Below, in pieces: positions 39,813-53,159 of a DNA stretch of 64,000 nucleotides; position 1 is the first letter of the stretch, and each line of letters opens with the position of its first letter. The translations under genes and the position numbers were made by a program. The notes beneath the pieces were generated by a model, which made no database searches, was not told where the DNA came from, and was given only the letters and a program-made list of their open reading frames with translations. Source of the stretch: Microplitis mediator (Eukaryota; Arthropoda; Insecta; Hymenoptera; Braconidae); assembly GCF_029852145.1 (NCBI RefSeq), contig NC_079973.1:22214422-22278421 (forward strand), read 5' to 3'.

Positions 39813-42800
39813 ATGTCTGGTCCCGATAAATATTTAACGCGTAAAATAAATAAAAAAATTCAACGTAAAAAAGAAGTGTTGAATGAAAAAAAGTTAAAGC
39901 TGAAAGGTAAATTATAGTTGTTGGTTAGTTAACTACAGAATGTGTTGAAATTAATTAAGTTATTATTTTTTATAGAGGCAATTAGTATTGGAAAAACGGA
40001 AAAAGTGACGCATAACATTAATGGAGCTGGAAAAAGATCGCATACTGAAGATGGTTCAGTGAAAAGTAAGAATTTTATTATTAGCACCACATGGTGTCTT
40101 TTAGGTTATATTTATTCAAATACAGGTGATTTATAATTGTTTTGATATTTTATGATCATTTTGCTTTTGTTTTGTAGGAAAAAAGAACAGGGTAAGCGAG
40201 AGTGAGGATGATGATGATGAAGAAGAGGATGAAGTACCGGTTGAAGTTACAACCAAAAAGAAAAAAATAAATAAAGTTACAAATGGTAATAATTCAAATT
40301 CAAAAGACCATGATAGTGGTAATGATGATGATGATGATGATGATGATGATAATGAAGAAGAAGAAGAAGATAACAGTGATGTTGAAGATGACCAAGCTAC
40401 AAAAAGCTGTAAGATAAATTTAAAATTTATTAATAAAACTCAAGCAATTGATTAATTTGTTTTTAAAATTTACAGTACCAGGTTCTTCAGTTGGCTTCGA
40501 TGTTTTAAATGACAAATCTTTCGAATCGTTAACTGGAAAAGTTTGTGAAAATACTTTGAAAGCTATAAAAGAAATGGGTTTTGAAAATATGACAGAAATT
40601 CAAGCCAAAGCAATTCCACCTCTGCTTGAAGGCCGCGATCTTGTCGGTGCTGCCAAAACTGGTTCTGGAAAAACTTTAGCGTTTCTTATTCCTGCTTTAG
40701 AACTTATATATAAGTTAAAATTCATGCCACGAAATGGTTTGTATAGCTTTATAAATTATAATAATAAATCGCTGTTTATATGTATTATTTTTATTAATAA
40801 TTTATTGCTTAAGGTGCTGGATGCATTATTATTTCACCGACACGTGAGTTGGCAATACAAACATATGAGGTTCTCAAAGAATTAATGAAGTATCATCACC
40901 ATACTTATGGTTTACTGATGGGTGGCGCCAGCAGACAAGCAGAAGCACAAAAACTCGCTAAAGGAGTAAATATTTTAGTAGTAACACCCGGTAGATTAAT
41001 TGATCATCTACAAAATACTCCAGATTTTCTGTTCAAAAATCTTCAGTGTCTTATTATTGATGAAGCTGATCGTATTCTTGATATTGGATTTGAAGAAGAT
41101 CTTAAACAAATTATTAACATCCTACCGAGTAAGTTAATAAATAAATGATCATATATTTATGTTTATTATTTGTTTTAATATTAATTGAGTATTTAAATAA
41201 ACTACTACAGAAAGAAGACAAACCATGTTGTTCAGTGCAACTCAAACAAAGAAAACTGAAACACTAACAGCTTTGGCATTGAAAAAAGAGCCAATTTATA
41301 TTGGTGTTGATGATGACAAAGACCAGGCAACTGTTGATGGTTTAGAGCAGGGTTACGTAATATGTCCCAGCGAAAAAAGAAACCTTCTATTGTTTACATT
41401 CTTGAAAAAAAATCTTAAAAAGAAGATAATGGTTTTCTTCAGTTCCTGTATGGCCGTTAAATATTTTAATGAACTCTTCAACTATATCGATTTACCCGTA
41501 ATGTGCATTCACGGTAAACAGAAACAACAAAAACGTACAACTACCTTCTACCAATTTTGTAGTGCAACAGAAGGAATTCTCTTGTGTACTGACGTCGCAG
41601 CAAGAGGTCTTGATATTCCTTCTGTTGATTGGATTGTACAGTATGATCCTCCAGATGATCCCAAGGTAATTTATCATATTATATATCAAAGATATTTACG
41701 ATTGAGTCTTATTGATAATTTAGTAATTAATAAAATAAATGAATTAATTTAATCCGCCAGGAATACATTCATCGTGTTGGTCGTACAGCACGTGGTGAAG
41801 GAAGCAGTGGTCGTGCTCTCTTAATTCTTCGTCCTGAAGAACTTGGTTTTCTTCGTTATCTAAAGAAAGCCCGTGTCATTGTAAACGAATTTGATTTCTC
41901 GTGGAACAAAATCGCAAACATCCAACCCCAAGTGAGTAATAATTTTTATTACATTATTATAATTTTAATTATTTAAATATTACTTACTTAATATTCCAAC
42001 ACACAAATGCGTGCCTATGAATACTAAGTACTTAAATAATTTATTAACAAGCGCAGTAAATCATACCAAGCCCGCCAACGCTTTATTACCTGAGTCACAA
42101 GTATAACAATTCTTGTTGCAATAACATAATTATTATTTTACCCCTATATTTTTTAAATTACTACGTCGTAACTTTATTTAATACAAGTTATGAGTATATA
42201 ATAATTTACCTTTTAAGTACTCAATATAAGATAAATTAATTAGCATTTAAAATTTCTTCATAAGTATTCTTAATTGAGTAATCGATATATTCAATTAGGC
42301 ATTCGTCATTGTCAGGTATTACTAAATAGACAACACAATAGCTCAATACTACGCATTTTCTTAATCAAAAATTCATAACACATACTTATAAATATATTTA
42401 TACACTTACACTCTAAAAAATAAATATACTGCGCTGAGTTAAGTATTTATCCTTGAAATCAACGCGAATAGAGTGGACAAATATATTCACATGTGTCTTA
42501 TTTTATATATCTAAATTCTTCGCATTACTCAGGAAGCTCGTTAATGCAACAGCAGCAGCTGGATAATAAACATAAACTTTAATAATGTCTGATCTAATGT
42601 GACAGTTTGTTGCAATCTTTGAATTAAGTTTCAGTAAATATATAAAGTCAGAGGCAAAAATTACATTGAATGCATTTACAAAATTTTAATAAGAAATTTG
42701 ACAAACGGATGACCCTGGGCCAGCCCCAAGTACTTCCCGCTGTTTTTGAGCTCAGAGAGCTCGAAACAAATCCGTCGAGCGATTTACGAGTTATGCAACA

Positions 42801-45800
42801 ATAATTTTGTTTTTATTTTTTGTACAATTTGTAAACTACGGATCGATTCGTTCCAAAATCTAGGCAGTTCTAAGTCTTTGTGAGCTCTTTTGATTGCCGC
42901 CAATCGGTTGATTCGTTTCAAAGATACCGTCGGACAAGAAAAGTTTACACACAAACACACGCGGCCGGACATTCATTCGGAAATAGAATAGTTTCCTAGG
43001 ACTTCAAAACGTCGAGATCTGATGAAAACTCGATTTTCGAAAGTCGGACCGAAACCAATTATCCCTTTTTTTAAACTTTTCAATTTTCATAGCGAGAAAT
43101 TAGAAAATATTTATAAAAATCTATTAGAGATAATTTAAAAATTTATTACCTGAAATTGTATCTTCAATTTTGTTATTATGTATTTGTTTCCGCTATTGCT
43201 ACAGTACTTTCTTGAATTTCTATTACCGGTAAAAATAAAATAAAACAGACAGATTGTCTATTTCTAGTTTTGATATAAAGATAAATTATTATCCTAATTA
43301 CATATTCACATGTAATGATAGCATACTTATATATACAGCACATACTTGTTTTGTTGTTGAATAGTAAAAGTCACGTGCCTTATTTCAGTCTGCGGAAGCG
43401 TTTTGAGATGACCAGTTACTGATAATATTTAATCTTAATGATGTAATGCTACTTTATAGTACCTATGTACAGTTTGATGGACTAATAGAGTGATAGGCAA
43501 GAGATCTGTTGCGTATTACAACTGAGTATTTAATTTATTTAACTTTGAGGATGTTGGATGTTGGATGAGTAAGATTACATACAGTATAATATAATATATA
43601 TATACATAAATGAAGAAGTAAATTCATTGCCAACGGAGAGTTAGTTGACCTTATTAGCCAGTGGTGTCTAATTGATAGCAGTCATGAGGATGCGTTAATT
43701 ACGATGCAGAGGGAGAGTAACCGCGTAATGAGTGAATCGATTCTTTCATTGGATAAATGTGCACTTACTGCCGCAGCTTTTACTGGCACGTGTACTGGAT
43801 AAAAGCTTGAGTAAAATAAATAAATACTTGTAAACTTAAATAGAAAATAAAGGATTCTTTAAAAGGCATGTGTTGCAAGACAGTCATCAATTACTACTAT
43901 TTTAATTATCAATATATGTATATATATACGTTTTAAAACTTTTTGTTCTATTGGTTTTGCATTAAATTGGGAACATGTGCGGCCAAAAATGAAGTTAAAC
44001 ACGCTGAAATTTAATCCACATGTTGATAAAAGATTTATTTGTACAGAATGTTGAAATTTATATAAATAATATAACGTAATCGTGAATCTTTAAATTAAAT
44101 TAAAATAAAATAAACAATGTTTATAAGTAGTAATACTTTATACAGTAGTCCGTTACTAATATGAACAGTATCGATTACTAGAGAGATAAAAATTATTCAT
44201 GTTGCACATCGTACTGAGGATCATTATATGAAAGAGTGAATAATCTTTAATGTAATCAAAACATATAATGATATTTAAAGTCAGCGTGCCAAAAGCAATC
44301 ATGACAGACAAATAGATTTTACTACTGATGTGTACGTAGTATACGATAGTAATGAATCAGCGATCAAGTGTTAAAATGTATACGCGTGTAGTGGAATTTA
44401 TTTTAATATTTTTAAGATTTAGATAAAACGAGGCGTAAGTAAATTTTATATTGCGTTATGCTTTATCCGAGAAGTGTCTCGTGTTTTAGCCAGCCAGTAA
44501 ATGAGATGATGGGTTAAAATAAGTGAAGCAAAGTTAAGATAAGAGATGAAGAATGAGAATTTAAGAAAATTCGATGAGAGGAGTATAGCGCCCACACGGT
44601 ATACCGAATGATTCACTGTATGCTGGATAAGTAACAGAGTAAGAAGATAGTACCACTCCCTCTACTTCACTTAATGCACCAGATTCACTCTAGAATCAAC
44701 ACACATAATCCATCCAACGTATAAAGACGATACGGATTGAGTAAAGTTTGAGCAGAGAGTTGAGTCGAGTTGAGCCCGAGGATCAGATTATATTGCCTCG
44801 CGATCGCACGTGAAGATCCGTTCATGATCCACTTCTTGTTCGATTTCTTTTTTTACTTTACGCATACTGTATTCTGTAGACTATGTATATATTTACTTGT
44901 GTGATGGTACTTGACGAGGTACCAATACATGTGAAATCAGTACCCGCAAGCTACCGGTTCCACTGGATCTACCTCCCTTTATATATTTATATATATATAT
45001 ATTTTTTGTTTTTTTATTTTGCCGCTCTCGGCGAAAGGCCAATTTATGAATTGCGCGATATACTGCACAACTGATGCTAATCTAAGTCGAGATAGCTAAG
45101 AATATTTATGCGTTTTCACGACATATATCTCACAAATATCCCGGTCAACTTTGTCAGAGTACTTGCCTAACTGTTAATCTCATTTCTTCTTGTCTTCTCT
45201 TTCCCCTTTTTATTCTCATTCTTCGTAGTCTTGGTTGTCAAATATATATATTTGCACATGGAATTTTTTTATCTAATAGCTATACTCAATTTCATAAATA
45301 TTTATTTTTAAAATAATCAATTTATAGTCAAATTAATGCACGGTGTTGAAAAAAATCGTTAGTTAAAATTACAACTACGCGTTTTTTTATTTTGTATATG
45401 AATGTAGTCAAATTTATTGAAAAAAAATTTTAGTGACAGATTTAATTATTTTAAATCTGTCACTAAAATATTTATCATTTCGTTTATAGTAATAATCATT
45501 CATTAGTAAAACAATAACAATTTTTGATTCGGTTGAAAATATATTTCTATACAAGGGCTTCAATTTAAATTTAATAATAAATATATAAATTGTAATATGC
45601 GGTTGATAGTTAATATTTATATTGATAATATTATTTAGAAAGTTTTGTGATTTTCTCACGTGAAAGTTTTTCTATTTAGTAGTTTTAGTAGGGTACACAG
45701 TACTTTAAACTACTGAATATTTTTTACATCGTAATTTTTTTTTGGTTTATTTAAATAATGAAAAAAAAATGTATTTTTACTACTGTTATTATTATTATTT

Positions 45801-48216
45801 AGACAACCACAAGGATTTAACAGCCTACGTGAGAATGTATTAATCGTTATTTGTGAATAAATTACTAACATTGTAAGCGATCGAAACACGTGATAAATCT
45901 AGTTTAATCTCAATAACTATTCATTAGTTTTTTTACCTCATTTTTTTTTATTCGAATCATTAATTCTTATTGTATCGGCTGCTAGTATGGAAAATTTATT
46001 AATGCAAATATTGTAGTATCTTTTATCTTTTTACCTACTTATAAAGAGAATTATTGTATAGTGATAACAGTTCGTCTGATTTATATTTCAACCGTGTAAC
46101 TTGACGACTTGATAGCTGTAAAAGAGCAACCGCACATCGTGTGTACGCATTTGGATTTCGAATTACTTCCGTGTTGAGATTCATCATCTACTGAATTAAT
46201 TTACAGGAATACAAACAATCCTTCTTAATAATAATAATATGTCATATGCTTTACATACAGGATAATATAGTAGTTTTCATAATAACAGCATCGAAACTTG
46301 AAGCTTTAGTGTCTACAGCCAGTCGAAATAAGCTAATTTCCGTCCAACGCCGCGAACAAATAGAAAACGCGGAAATTGCGAATACATTGTCAGCGAGCAG
46401 AAACATGTAGTACATTACACGCCAAGGGAGAAAAGTAGAGCATTCTAAACCGCGTGTATAATCGTCTACCCGAGCTGAAGGCAAACACGCGTGATGTATA
46501 TAAGATTTTTCACCAGATCTATACCTGAAAGTTTAAATTTCTGCCTCTGTTAGGGGAAAGAATGGCGCATACGCCAATTTTTATGATTTGTTTTCTTATA
46601 TAAGAGAAGAACGACTTTCTGCCCTTTAAACAGGGCAGGAATTTAAACTTTCGGTGCAGGTATGGTGAAGATATGTTTCTACCAGCTGACTGAAGGCATT
46701 CGTAATCTAAACTCTGATACTTGTCATTTGTTCAATAAAAATTTCAAACCATCAATTTTACTTGCGTAAATGACAGTTATCACTTTCTGATTAAGGGCCA
46801 ATTTTTCAAACCGGGTTTATTTTTATCCGGGTATAAATTAATATTGTTAGTATATTTATACATTAACAGCATATAGATATACAGTGTACTAGCAATAATA
46901 ATTAAAACCCGGTTTGAAAAACTGGCCCTAAGTTTTATAAAAATGAGTGTAAATGGCAGATGGTATTTATAATTTCTGCTTAATTATAAATCGCAAATGA
47001 CAATTTACGCTTACGCTAATAGTTGATCACACCATTGGTCTTAAATTAACTTGTTTCCGACTGACTGCTGGCACTGAAACTTTAAGCTCCAATGCAGGTA
47101 GTCATGAAAAATATTGTGTGTAACACAGATAAGAATAAAATACGATTTTAGACTGCCGGTCAGTCCTTACCTACAACTCGGACGGCCAACTTCACTCTGA
47201 ACTGAAATCGTTTTGTTTCATCCCTTGTCACACAATATACTATTTCTACTTCAAAAAAATTAAGACATTTTTTATTAGATTTTACATCAATTCAATTACA
47301 GTTTGATTGATATAATTATTTTAGTCATGGAATTATATATGAGAATTGGATATTCAAAAGAGACTAGTAATCAGGTACTTGACCTTAATCATTAATTTAT
47401 TTGTTTGTTTGTTTATTTATAATTTCAGTTGGAGCAAATAATATCGAAGAATTATCACTTGAATTGTTCGGCTAAAGAAGCATTCAAATCGTACGTCAGA
47501 GCTTACGATTCACATCATCTTAAACAGATATTTGACGTAGAAACACTGGATCTCTTCCAAGTTGGCAAATCATTTGGATTTGCCACACCGCCTGCAGTTG
47601 ATTTAAGTATCCTTTTTAAATAATGCTTATGCATTGTGACAAAGTCGTTGCGCACCGTTCATTTAAACTAATAGCTATTGATATCAGTGCCAAAATATTT
47701 GCCAAAACCCATGAAACAATCGTACAATTATTCACATTATTATTTATTTATTTGTTACATTAATTTAAATTATTTTATAGTCACACATTAATATATTAAT
47801 CTCATGATTTTCGTTTATTATTCAAATAATATCATCGAGATAGCGCTGCGCCATTTATTTAGTTGATTTATTAGTGATATTTTAGTGTGGGCACTTCCAA
47901 ATTTGGTAATTCTCACCATGAACTTGCGCAAATTATATTTTATAAGATAAAAAATTTCCTTTTGTATTTTTAAATCGTATATTTTATTTTTAGTTTTATT
48001 TTTTCAGCATATTACTATTTTTTTTTTTTCCTTAACGACTTTATTATAGAAGTGGGAGTGAGTAAAGCATCGAGACCACGGAAACGACTCGGCGGTGGTG
48101 GATATGGATATTTAAATAATATGAACAACCCAAAAGCCGGACGAGAAGTAACAAAGAGTAAAATATATCGTCAAGTAGAAAAGAAAAATAATTCGAAAAA
48201 ATTTTCAAGGTATTAA
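39813..48216 (+). CDS. pit: DEAD-box RNA helicase DDX18 (pitchoune)
   Basis: Nine coding exons: 39813-39906, 39976-40065, 40178-40408, 40476-40736, 40814-41128, 41211-41665, 41761-41931, 47429-47606, 48050-48216; 653 residues. A nucleolar ATP-dependent helicase for 60S ribosome assembly. Seen: a basic start and an acidic Asp/Glu tract to ~138; the Q motif; AAKTGSGKT (~197-205); PTRELA (~234); TPGRL; DEAD (308-311); SAT (339-341); VFFSSC; CTDVAARGLDIP; HRVGRTARG (~486-494); then the family tail SYVRAYDSHHLKQIF, VGKSFGFATPP and a GGGGYGY stretch. All splice phases join in frame. Introns are 69-112 bp in the first six, 5.5 kb in the seventh and 443 bp in the eighth. A (GAT)n run at 40328-40350 encodes poly-Asp. 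Confidence 0.96.
42710..43110. repeat. Dispersed repeat related to the giant-palindrome arms
   Basis: The part from CGGACATTCATTCGG through TTCCTAGGACTTCAAAACGT and GATGAAAACTCGATTTTCGA matches 15830-15980 in the same orientation. It appears as a single non-palindromic copy and so represents the unit from which the palindrome was built. Family unknown. Confidence 0.65.
46250..47250. mobile_element. Inverted relative of the Lrrfip2 intron composite repeat
   Basis: Reads in reverse complement to 19195-20230: GTTGATCACACCATTGGTCT near 47020 and CTACAGCCAGTCGAAATAAG near 46312 correspond to the two ends there. The middle differs, showing independent inserts after a shared origin. Confidence 0.65.
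46795..46928. mobile_element. 134 bp MITE with TAA target duplication
   Basis: TIRs GGGCCAATTTTTCAAACCGG and its inverse, flanked by TAA at 46792-46794 and 46929-46931. A 3 bp TWA duplication points to the PIF/Harbinger superfamily. Confidence 0.8.
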
Positions 48217-51200
48217 TTTGTAGTCGAATAATTTCATTATGCATAAAACAATTAAATACTTTAACAACTAAATTTTATAAATAATTAATTGTAATTTCAT
48301 TTGAAATATTATTTTTTAAACTTATCACCTTTTAATTATAAGAAATTTTTTTTATCATCCTCCAAACACATAATTACAGATTTTACTTTTAATTACACGT
48401 ATTAATCTTATCTGCATTTAACACCTTGTGAGTAAAGTATACAAGTACGGAAATTGAAAGTTTTAAGTGAAGAATCTGTGGCTTAAGTGACTGTCGAGCA
48501 CCCACGCGGCTCAATCAGATACGATCAGAGTTCTGAGGAAATATCTTTACTTCTATTCGTTTTGAGACTAACTCAAGTTATTACACCTTATTATTATTAT
48601 TGTTATATATGTATACGTAAAATAACAAGTACTGTGAAAGTAAAAGAGAGTGAGTGAGAAAGAAAGTGTATATAAATATATAAAGTAAGAGAATGTCGTT
48701 TAGGAAAATAGGCATATAATTTATAACTTATGCCTGGTGTAGTCGCGCCCACGTGGTCTTACTGCCAGCCATTTACGGTCATAGAATGTGACGTCAACGT
48801 AACTTTACATTAACCAATATGTGTGTAGGCGCCGGACGGGGCATAGAAGGTAACGCCCGTGGGATATTACCGAGGCGGTTCTCAAGGATCAACCAGGCTC
48901 AATCGATGCCCACATGCATCTACTAAACTAAACTACATACTCTACACTACGTGAATTACATATCATGTATAAGTAATATACACACGCACATTATATGTGC
49001 GATTTAGAGCGGAGCTATATTATACATATATATATGGCTCTTATTATACTTACTTACTTACTTACTTACATACTCTTTTTATTCTTATGATGTTATGATC
49101 ATTGAAGACACCCAAGGTAAAGGCACCAGCCTGAATCACGACAACTACGACGTTTTATTGCGGCGCATATAATATTCTAATCATGTTGGAATATTCAAAT
49201 TAATATTGCTACTAATCTTATTTATTATCACGGGCACTGATAGAATATTTATCTGGCGCCGATTTTCGACATTTATTATTTCAAAATGTTTAGTTATGTG
49301 TACAAGATATATAGATCTTATATATAAGATATTTGAATTGTTTCCGGCCATAATTAGCGAAAGGTATCGGGCTTATTTTATGACAGTATCAAAACAACTT
49401 GACAATATATCAGTTTTGTATGTAGGGCAATAGTCACTTGGTCGGTTTAATTGTCATACTTGATTGAATATTCTTGGCAATATAATAAGTTTTGAATTTC
49501 TTGCATATATATGTTTATATGTATGAATGTGTGCATTGAGCAAAGTTTGAAGTTGGTATTTTACTGCGTGTGGAATGTGGAAATAAAAATAATCAGCAAC
49601 TTTGAATTTCATGGACATGAAAGAACTGCTTATGATTATTGTCATTGCTTATAATTATTTTTTAAATATAATAAATTTAGCGTATGGTAATGCGCAAATT
49701 GTATGATGATGATGACGGTAGTGTGCAGGATAATGCGGTCGGTGATCTCAACATTATTCATAATATTTTTTTGCAAGTGACTGTTACTCTTTATTTCATA
49801 TATTTAAGAAGTAAGATGATGTTTTAAAGATACTGTTGCATAATTATTATTTTATGACTCGTCGTTTAGTGGAAAATATTTAATATCACTTTTCTTTTTA
49901 AGGCTGAACGAGTAATCGTTTATACTTGATAAAATAATATGTGCTGAGACATAAACACGTGCATTTATACAAATTGCATCGTTAAATGCTAATCAAAAGA
50001 TAATATTTTAATTTTCTATTTAAAATTCTCAAGTTTTTTTTATTCATTAAGTTTATTAATTACTTTATACATTTGCAATTATTCATAAATATATATCGAC
50101 AAAATGAATCATTTATACATTAATCATTTGTCTTGATTATTTATTATACATAAATATATGTATATATATTTTTTAATATGAAACATTAGTTGCGGTCGAT
50201 TAGTTGAAATGATGAAATAAAAAATATAATAATGTAATGTAATGATGAGTTTGATGAGTTATATATGTGCCGTTTGTATATATACGTATATATGTAAACG
50301 GCAATACCTAATAATAAAATTAACGCGATGAAGAGCAAAGTCATTGAGGTCATACCATACAGAGACACAAGAATCATGAGCATCAAGATGTTAAGTAAAA
50401 CTGGATTGGCCGGATGTTACTTTAAGGTACTTGCTTATAAGCATTACACACTGCTACTTACAACTGCAGATAAATATGTAGAAAACACGTCTCTTAATGA
50501 ATCTAATCTTAGTAAAGTGTCTACATGTACTATAACGGAAAATTGTCATTTCTCAAAAAGTTCGAAGGGAACAGAGCTCAGCAGCGCAGTACAGTTAACA
50601 GTTTAGACAGATTTCTCAGGATAATACTCATTTGAAAATAAAAAATAAAAAAAAAACCTATAGATACGTAACTACATCGGCAACTGCGACTACGGCAAGT
50701 GCCCACGCATATCTCGTAAGTTCTTATTATATAGTTTTCAATAGCTGTAAAAGGTAAAATGTTGACTAGATTGCTAATGTCGAATGACTGAGTACGTTAG
50801 TATTGGTTTTATACACAGCATCAATTCCAATTTATCACTATATCTATACTTATATGCCACCGAATCTAGAAACTCGAGTAATTCATTTTCCTTTCCCTCT
50901 TTAAAACATCAAACATCATTTAAATCATTCACTCGAATAGGTAGAAAGACAGACAGTCAGTTAGTCAGTCATATAGATCTTTAACTATCATTGTATTGCA
51001 ATATATGGGTACAATTGCTCAGCGGTGATTTTAGTTGACCGATCTGATGATCGGCATTCAGCGACATAATCCGGAAAATTACTTAAGATTTTTTTATTTT
51101 TCTCCGTATGTAATTTCTTATGGTAATTTTTCAGCTCATATTTATTATTTGTACATATACATACATACGTATAAGTAAATTTATTCTCGGTGTAATTTAA

Positions 51201-53159
51201 TCGAGTGTGCATTACATGAAGAAATGGCAAATTCCTTCGCTTGTTGACCGACTTGACGTTGTCTCAGTGTCTGTTTTGTTAGCTATATGTACATGATGGT
51301 GACCGTACTTACTACTTATTTGTGCACCCTCGGACGGGTTTAAATAAAATTCTGTATTAAATGTATGCTGTATTTCCATACACGCATGCATTCATATCCA
51401 TATGTATACACAAATGGTATATAAATATATATTGGTATATATTTATGAGTAGGTTGACTCTATGAATAATACATGTTGAAACATATCACACTGTGATTAT
51501 GATGAGGTACTACACAACAGTGCGTTAAGTAATATATTCAAGAATAATCAAGGACTCTGGCATTTAGATTTTTATTCTCCAGCGAGAAAAACTTACGGGC
51601 GTCGTCTCAATGGGTTCTACCTGTTCTGACAAATCATCCTGTTGCCTTTTCTTCATCACCATTACCATCATCATTATCATAATTACAATAATAATAATTG
51701 TCATTTCAAGAATTCTTAAACTCTATCTTCGTATTTTAATTTTAACTTAAAGTCTAAACACAATAATAATTTATTACACTGAAAGAAATTAACTTATGGT
51801 TAAAAGTGCAATGTGCGTTGATGTAATATTAATAATAAATTCCACAGTTAACTGCAAAAATAGTTAACGGCATATACAAACTAAAAGTAGTAGATGTCAT
51901 GACATCATCTTACAGATAAATGCGAACAACTTTATGGTACCATAAAAACAGCTTGAGAAAATTTACACGGATATTAATTTACAGATTTTTTAAAAATTCT
52001 ATCTATGCTGACGTTCATCCAAAATATTAAATTATAATTATACGTACAATTTACCCTAGATACTGCTTGTGCAATCCTATCACTGTCATCATTTATTATC
52101 TATGTACATATAACACTAGTGGTATGAAATTGTGAAATAAAGTACTTTCGCGTTATCTTACGAGATGTTCACCTCGTATTTCTTCTACATATATATACCT
52201 ATAACACTACACGTGATATTACTACAGGTGGAGTCTGCAAGATGTTATGTAGGAGGAAACAAAACATCATTTATCGGTATAGATTTGGGTCATCCAAAGG
52301 CGGGAGCTTCCTTCGCTATCCTCAATATTATATTATCATCATCATCATCATCCATATTATATTTCTACGTGGATGTTTCGCGTTCGTTTTCTAACAAGCG
52401 TAGTACCGGCACGTCACGCCTCACCGACCGTGAGATATATACGTCTCTTTTAAAATTGTGCTGTACTGTATGCAATCAATCTATATGTAATATGTTATAT
52501 GAACGGTCATTTGATATTTATGTATTTGGACCATCTCCTATCTCATTTCCAGTTTCCATCGGTTTTTATCGCTGGCATATTAATTGACTAAAAATTAATC
52601 TCCATTTAAAAAGCATACCAACAATCTAAACATGTAATTTTTAAATTTATTTTGTCAATTGTGCAAATATTTATTATCTTATCAACCGAGTTTTTCCCAA
52701 ATTTATAAACAAATACTTTTTACAACAAGATAAGAGGTTTATAATTGTCTATTAACATTAAACGTCTGAAATAACAATTACATGCTCTGGATTATATAAA
52801 ATAAAATTATAAATAAATATTAATAGACGGCTGCTCCTCCAGGCTTGAAAGTAATTAAATAATTTTGCTGTACAGTTAAAAGAGTACTTGAAGGTCGTTT
52901 AAAGAGTTATTCAGTTCTTCTGGTGCAGATTATATATACAAGTCTTCTCATTATGTTGGGTATCGTTGCAGAGGAATCCCAGTTCACAGCACACATATGA
53001 ATTCCGTTTAGTTTCACACTCTCAAACTCACCAGTTTTTTAAATTTATTTTTATTTATTCTTCTTTTTCTTTCCCATACAATCTACCTCTGTCTCACTCT
53101 CGCCGTTAACAGCAGCAAGTATATTTGTATTTGTGTCTATACCATCGTTTGTACATATC
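48217..53159. other. Intergenic region, DDX18 3' end to how promoter
   Basis: About 4.9 kb, AT-rich, no gene recognised; ORFs are short, isolated and lack family motifs. A compact GC-richer block lies at 48735-48930. An (ACTT)n run lies at about 49048-49070. The region may hold regulatory DNA for how. Confidence 0.4.
48735..48930. promoter_or_regulatory. GC-richer block with E-box and CRE
   Basis: In AT-rich surroundings it holds a perfect palindromic E-box CCACGTGG (48749-48756), a perfect CRE TGACGTCA (48789-48796) and CCAAT (about 48815). No open frame or splice pattern indicates coding. An enhancer or distal start for how is possible but unproven. Confidence 0.35.

Larger units (their letters stand above)
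41932..47428 (+). other. Large DDX18 intron 7, repeat-filled
   Basis: 5.5 kb, more than ten times any other DDX18 intron. It contains a dispersed repeat at ~42710-43110, a composite TIR repeat at 46250-47250 and a MITE at 46795-46928. No nested gene was recognised. 44580-44870 is less AT-rich (including TCGCGATCGCACGTG) but has no open frame of note. Confidence 0.6.

Noticed and set aside
44580..44870. Possible nested gene in the DDX18 intron
   Set aside because: Slightly higher GC, but no ORF with family motifs or convincing splice sites.
48870..48905. Reverse complement CCTGGTTGATCCT, identical to the 5' end of 18S rRNA
   Set aside because: Only 13 bases match and the sequence diverges on both sides; no rRNA fragment can be supported.
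52165..52587. 140-codon ORF upstream of how
   Set aside because: Low-complexity Ser/Ile stretches, no recognised domain, no supporting splice pattern.
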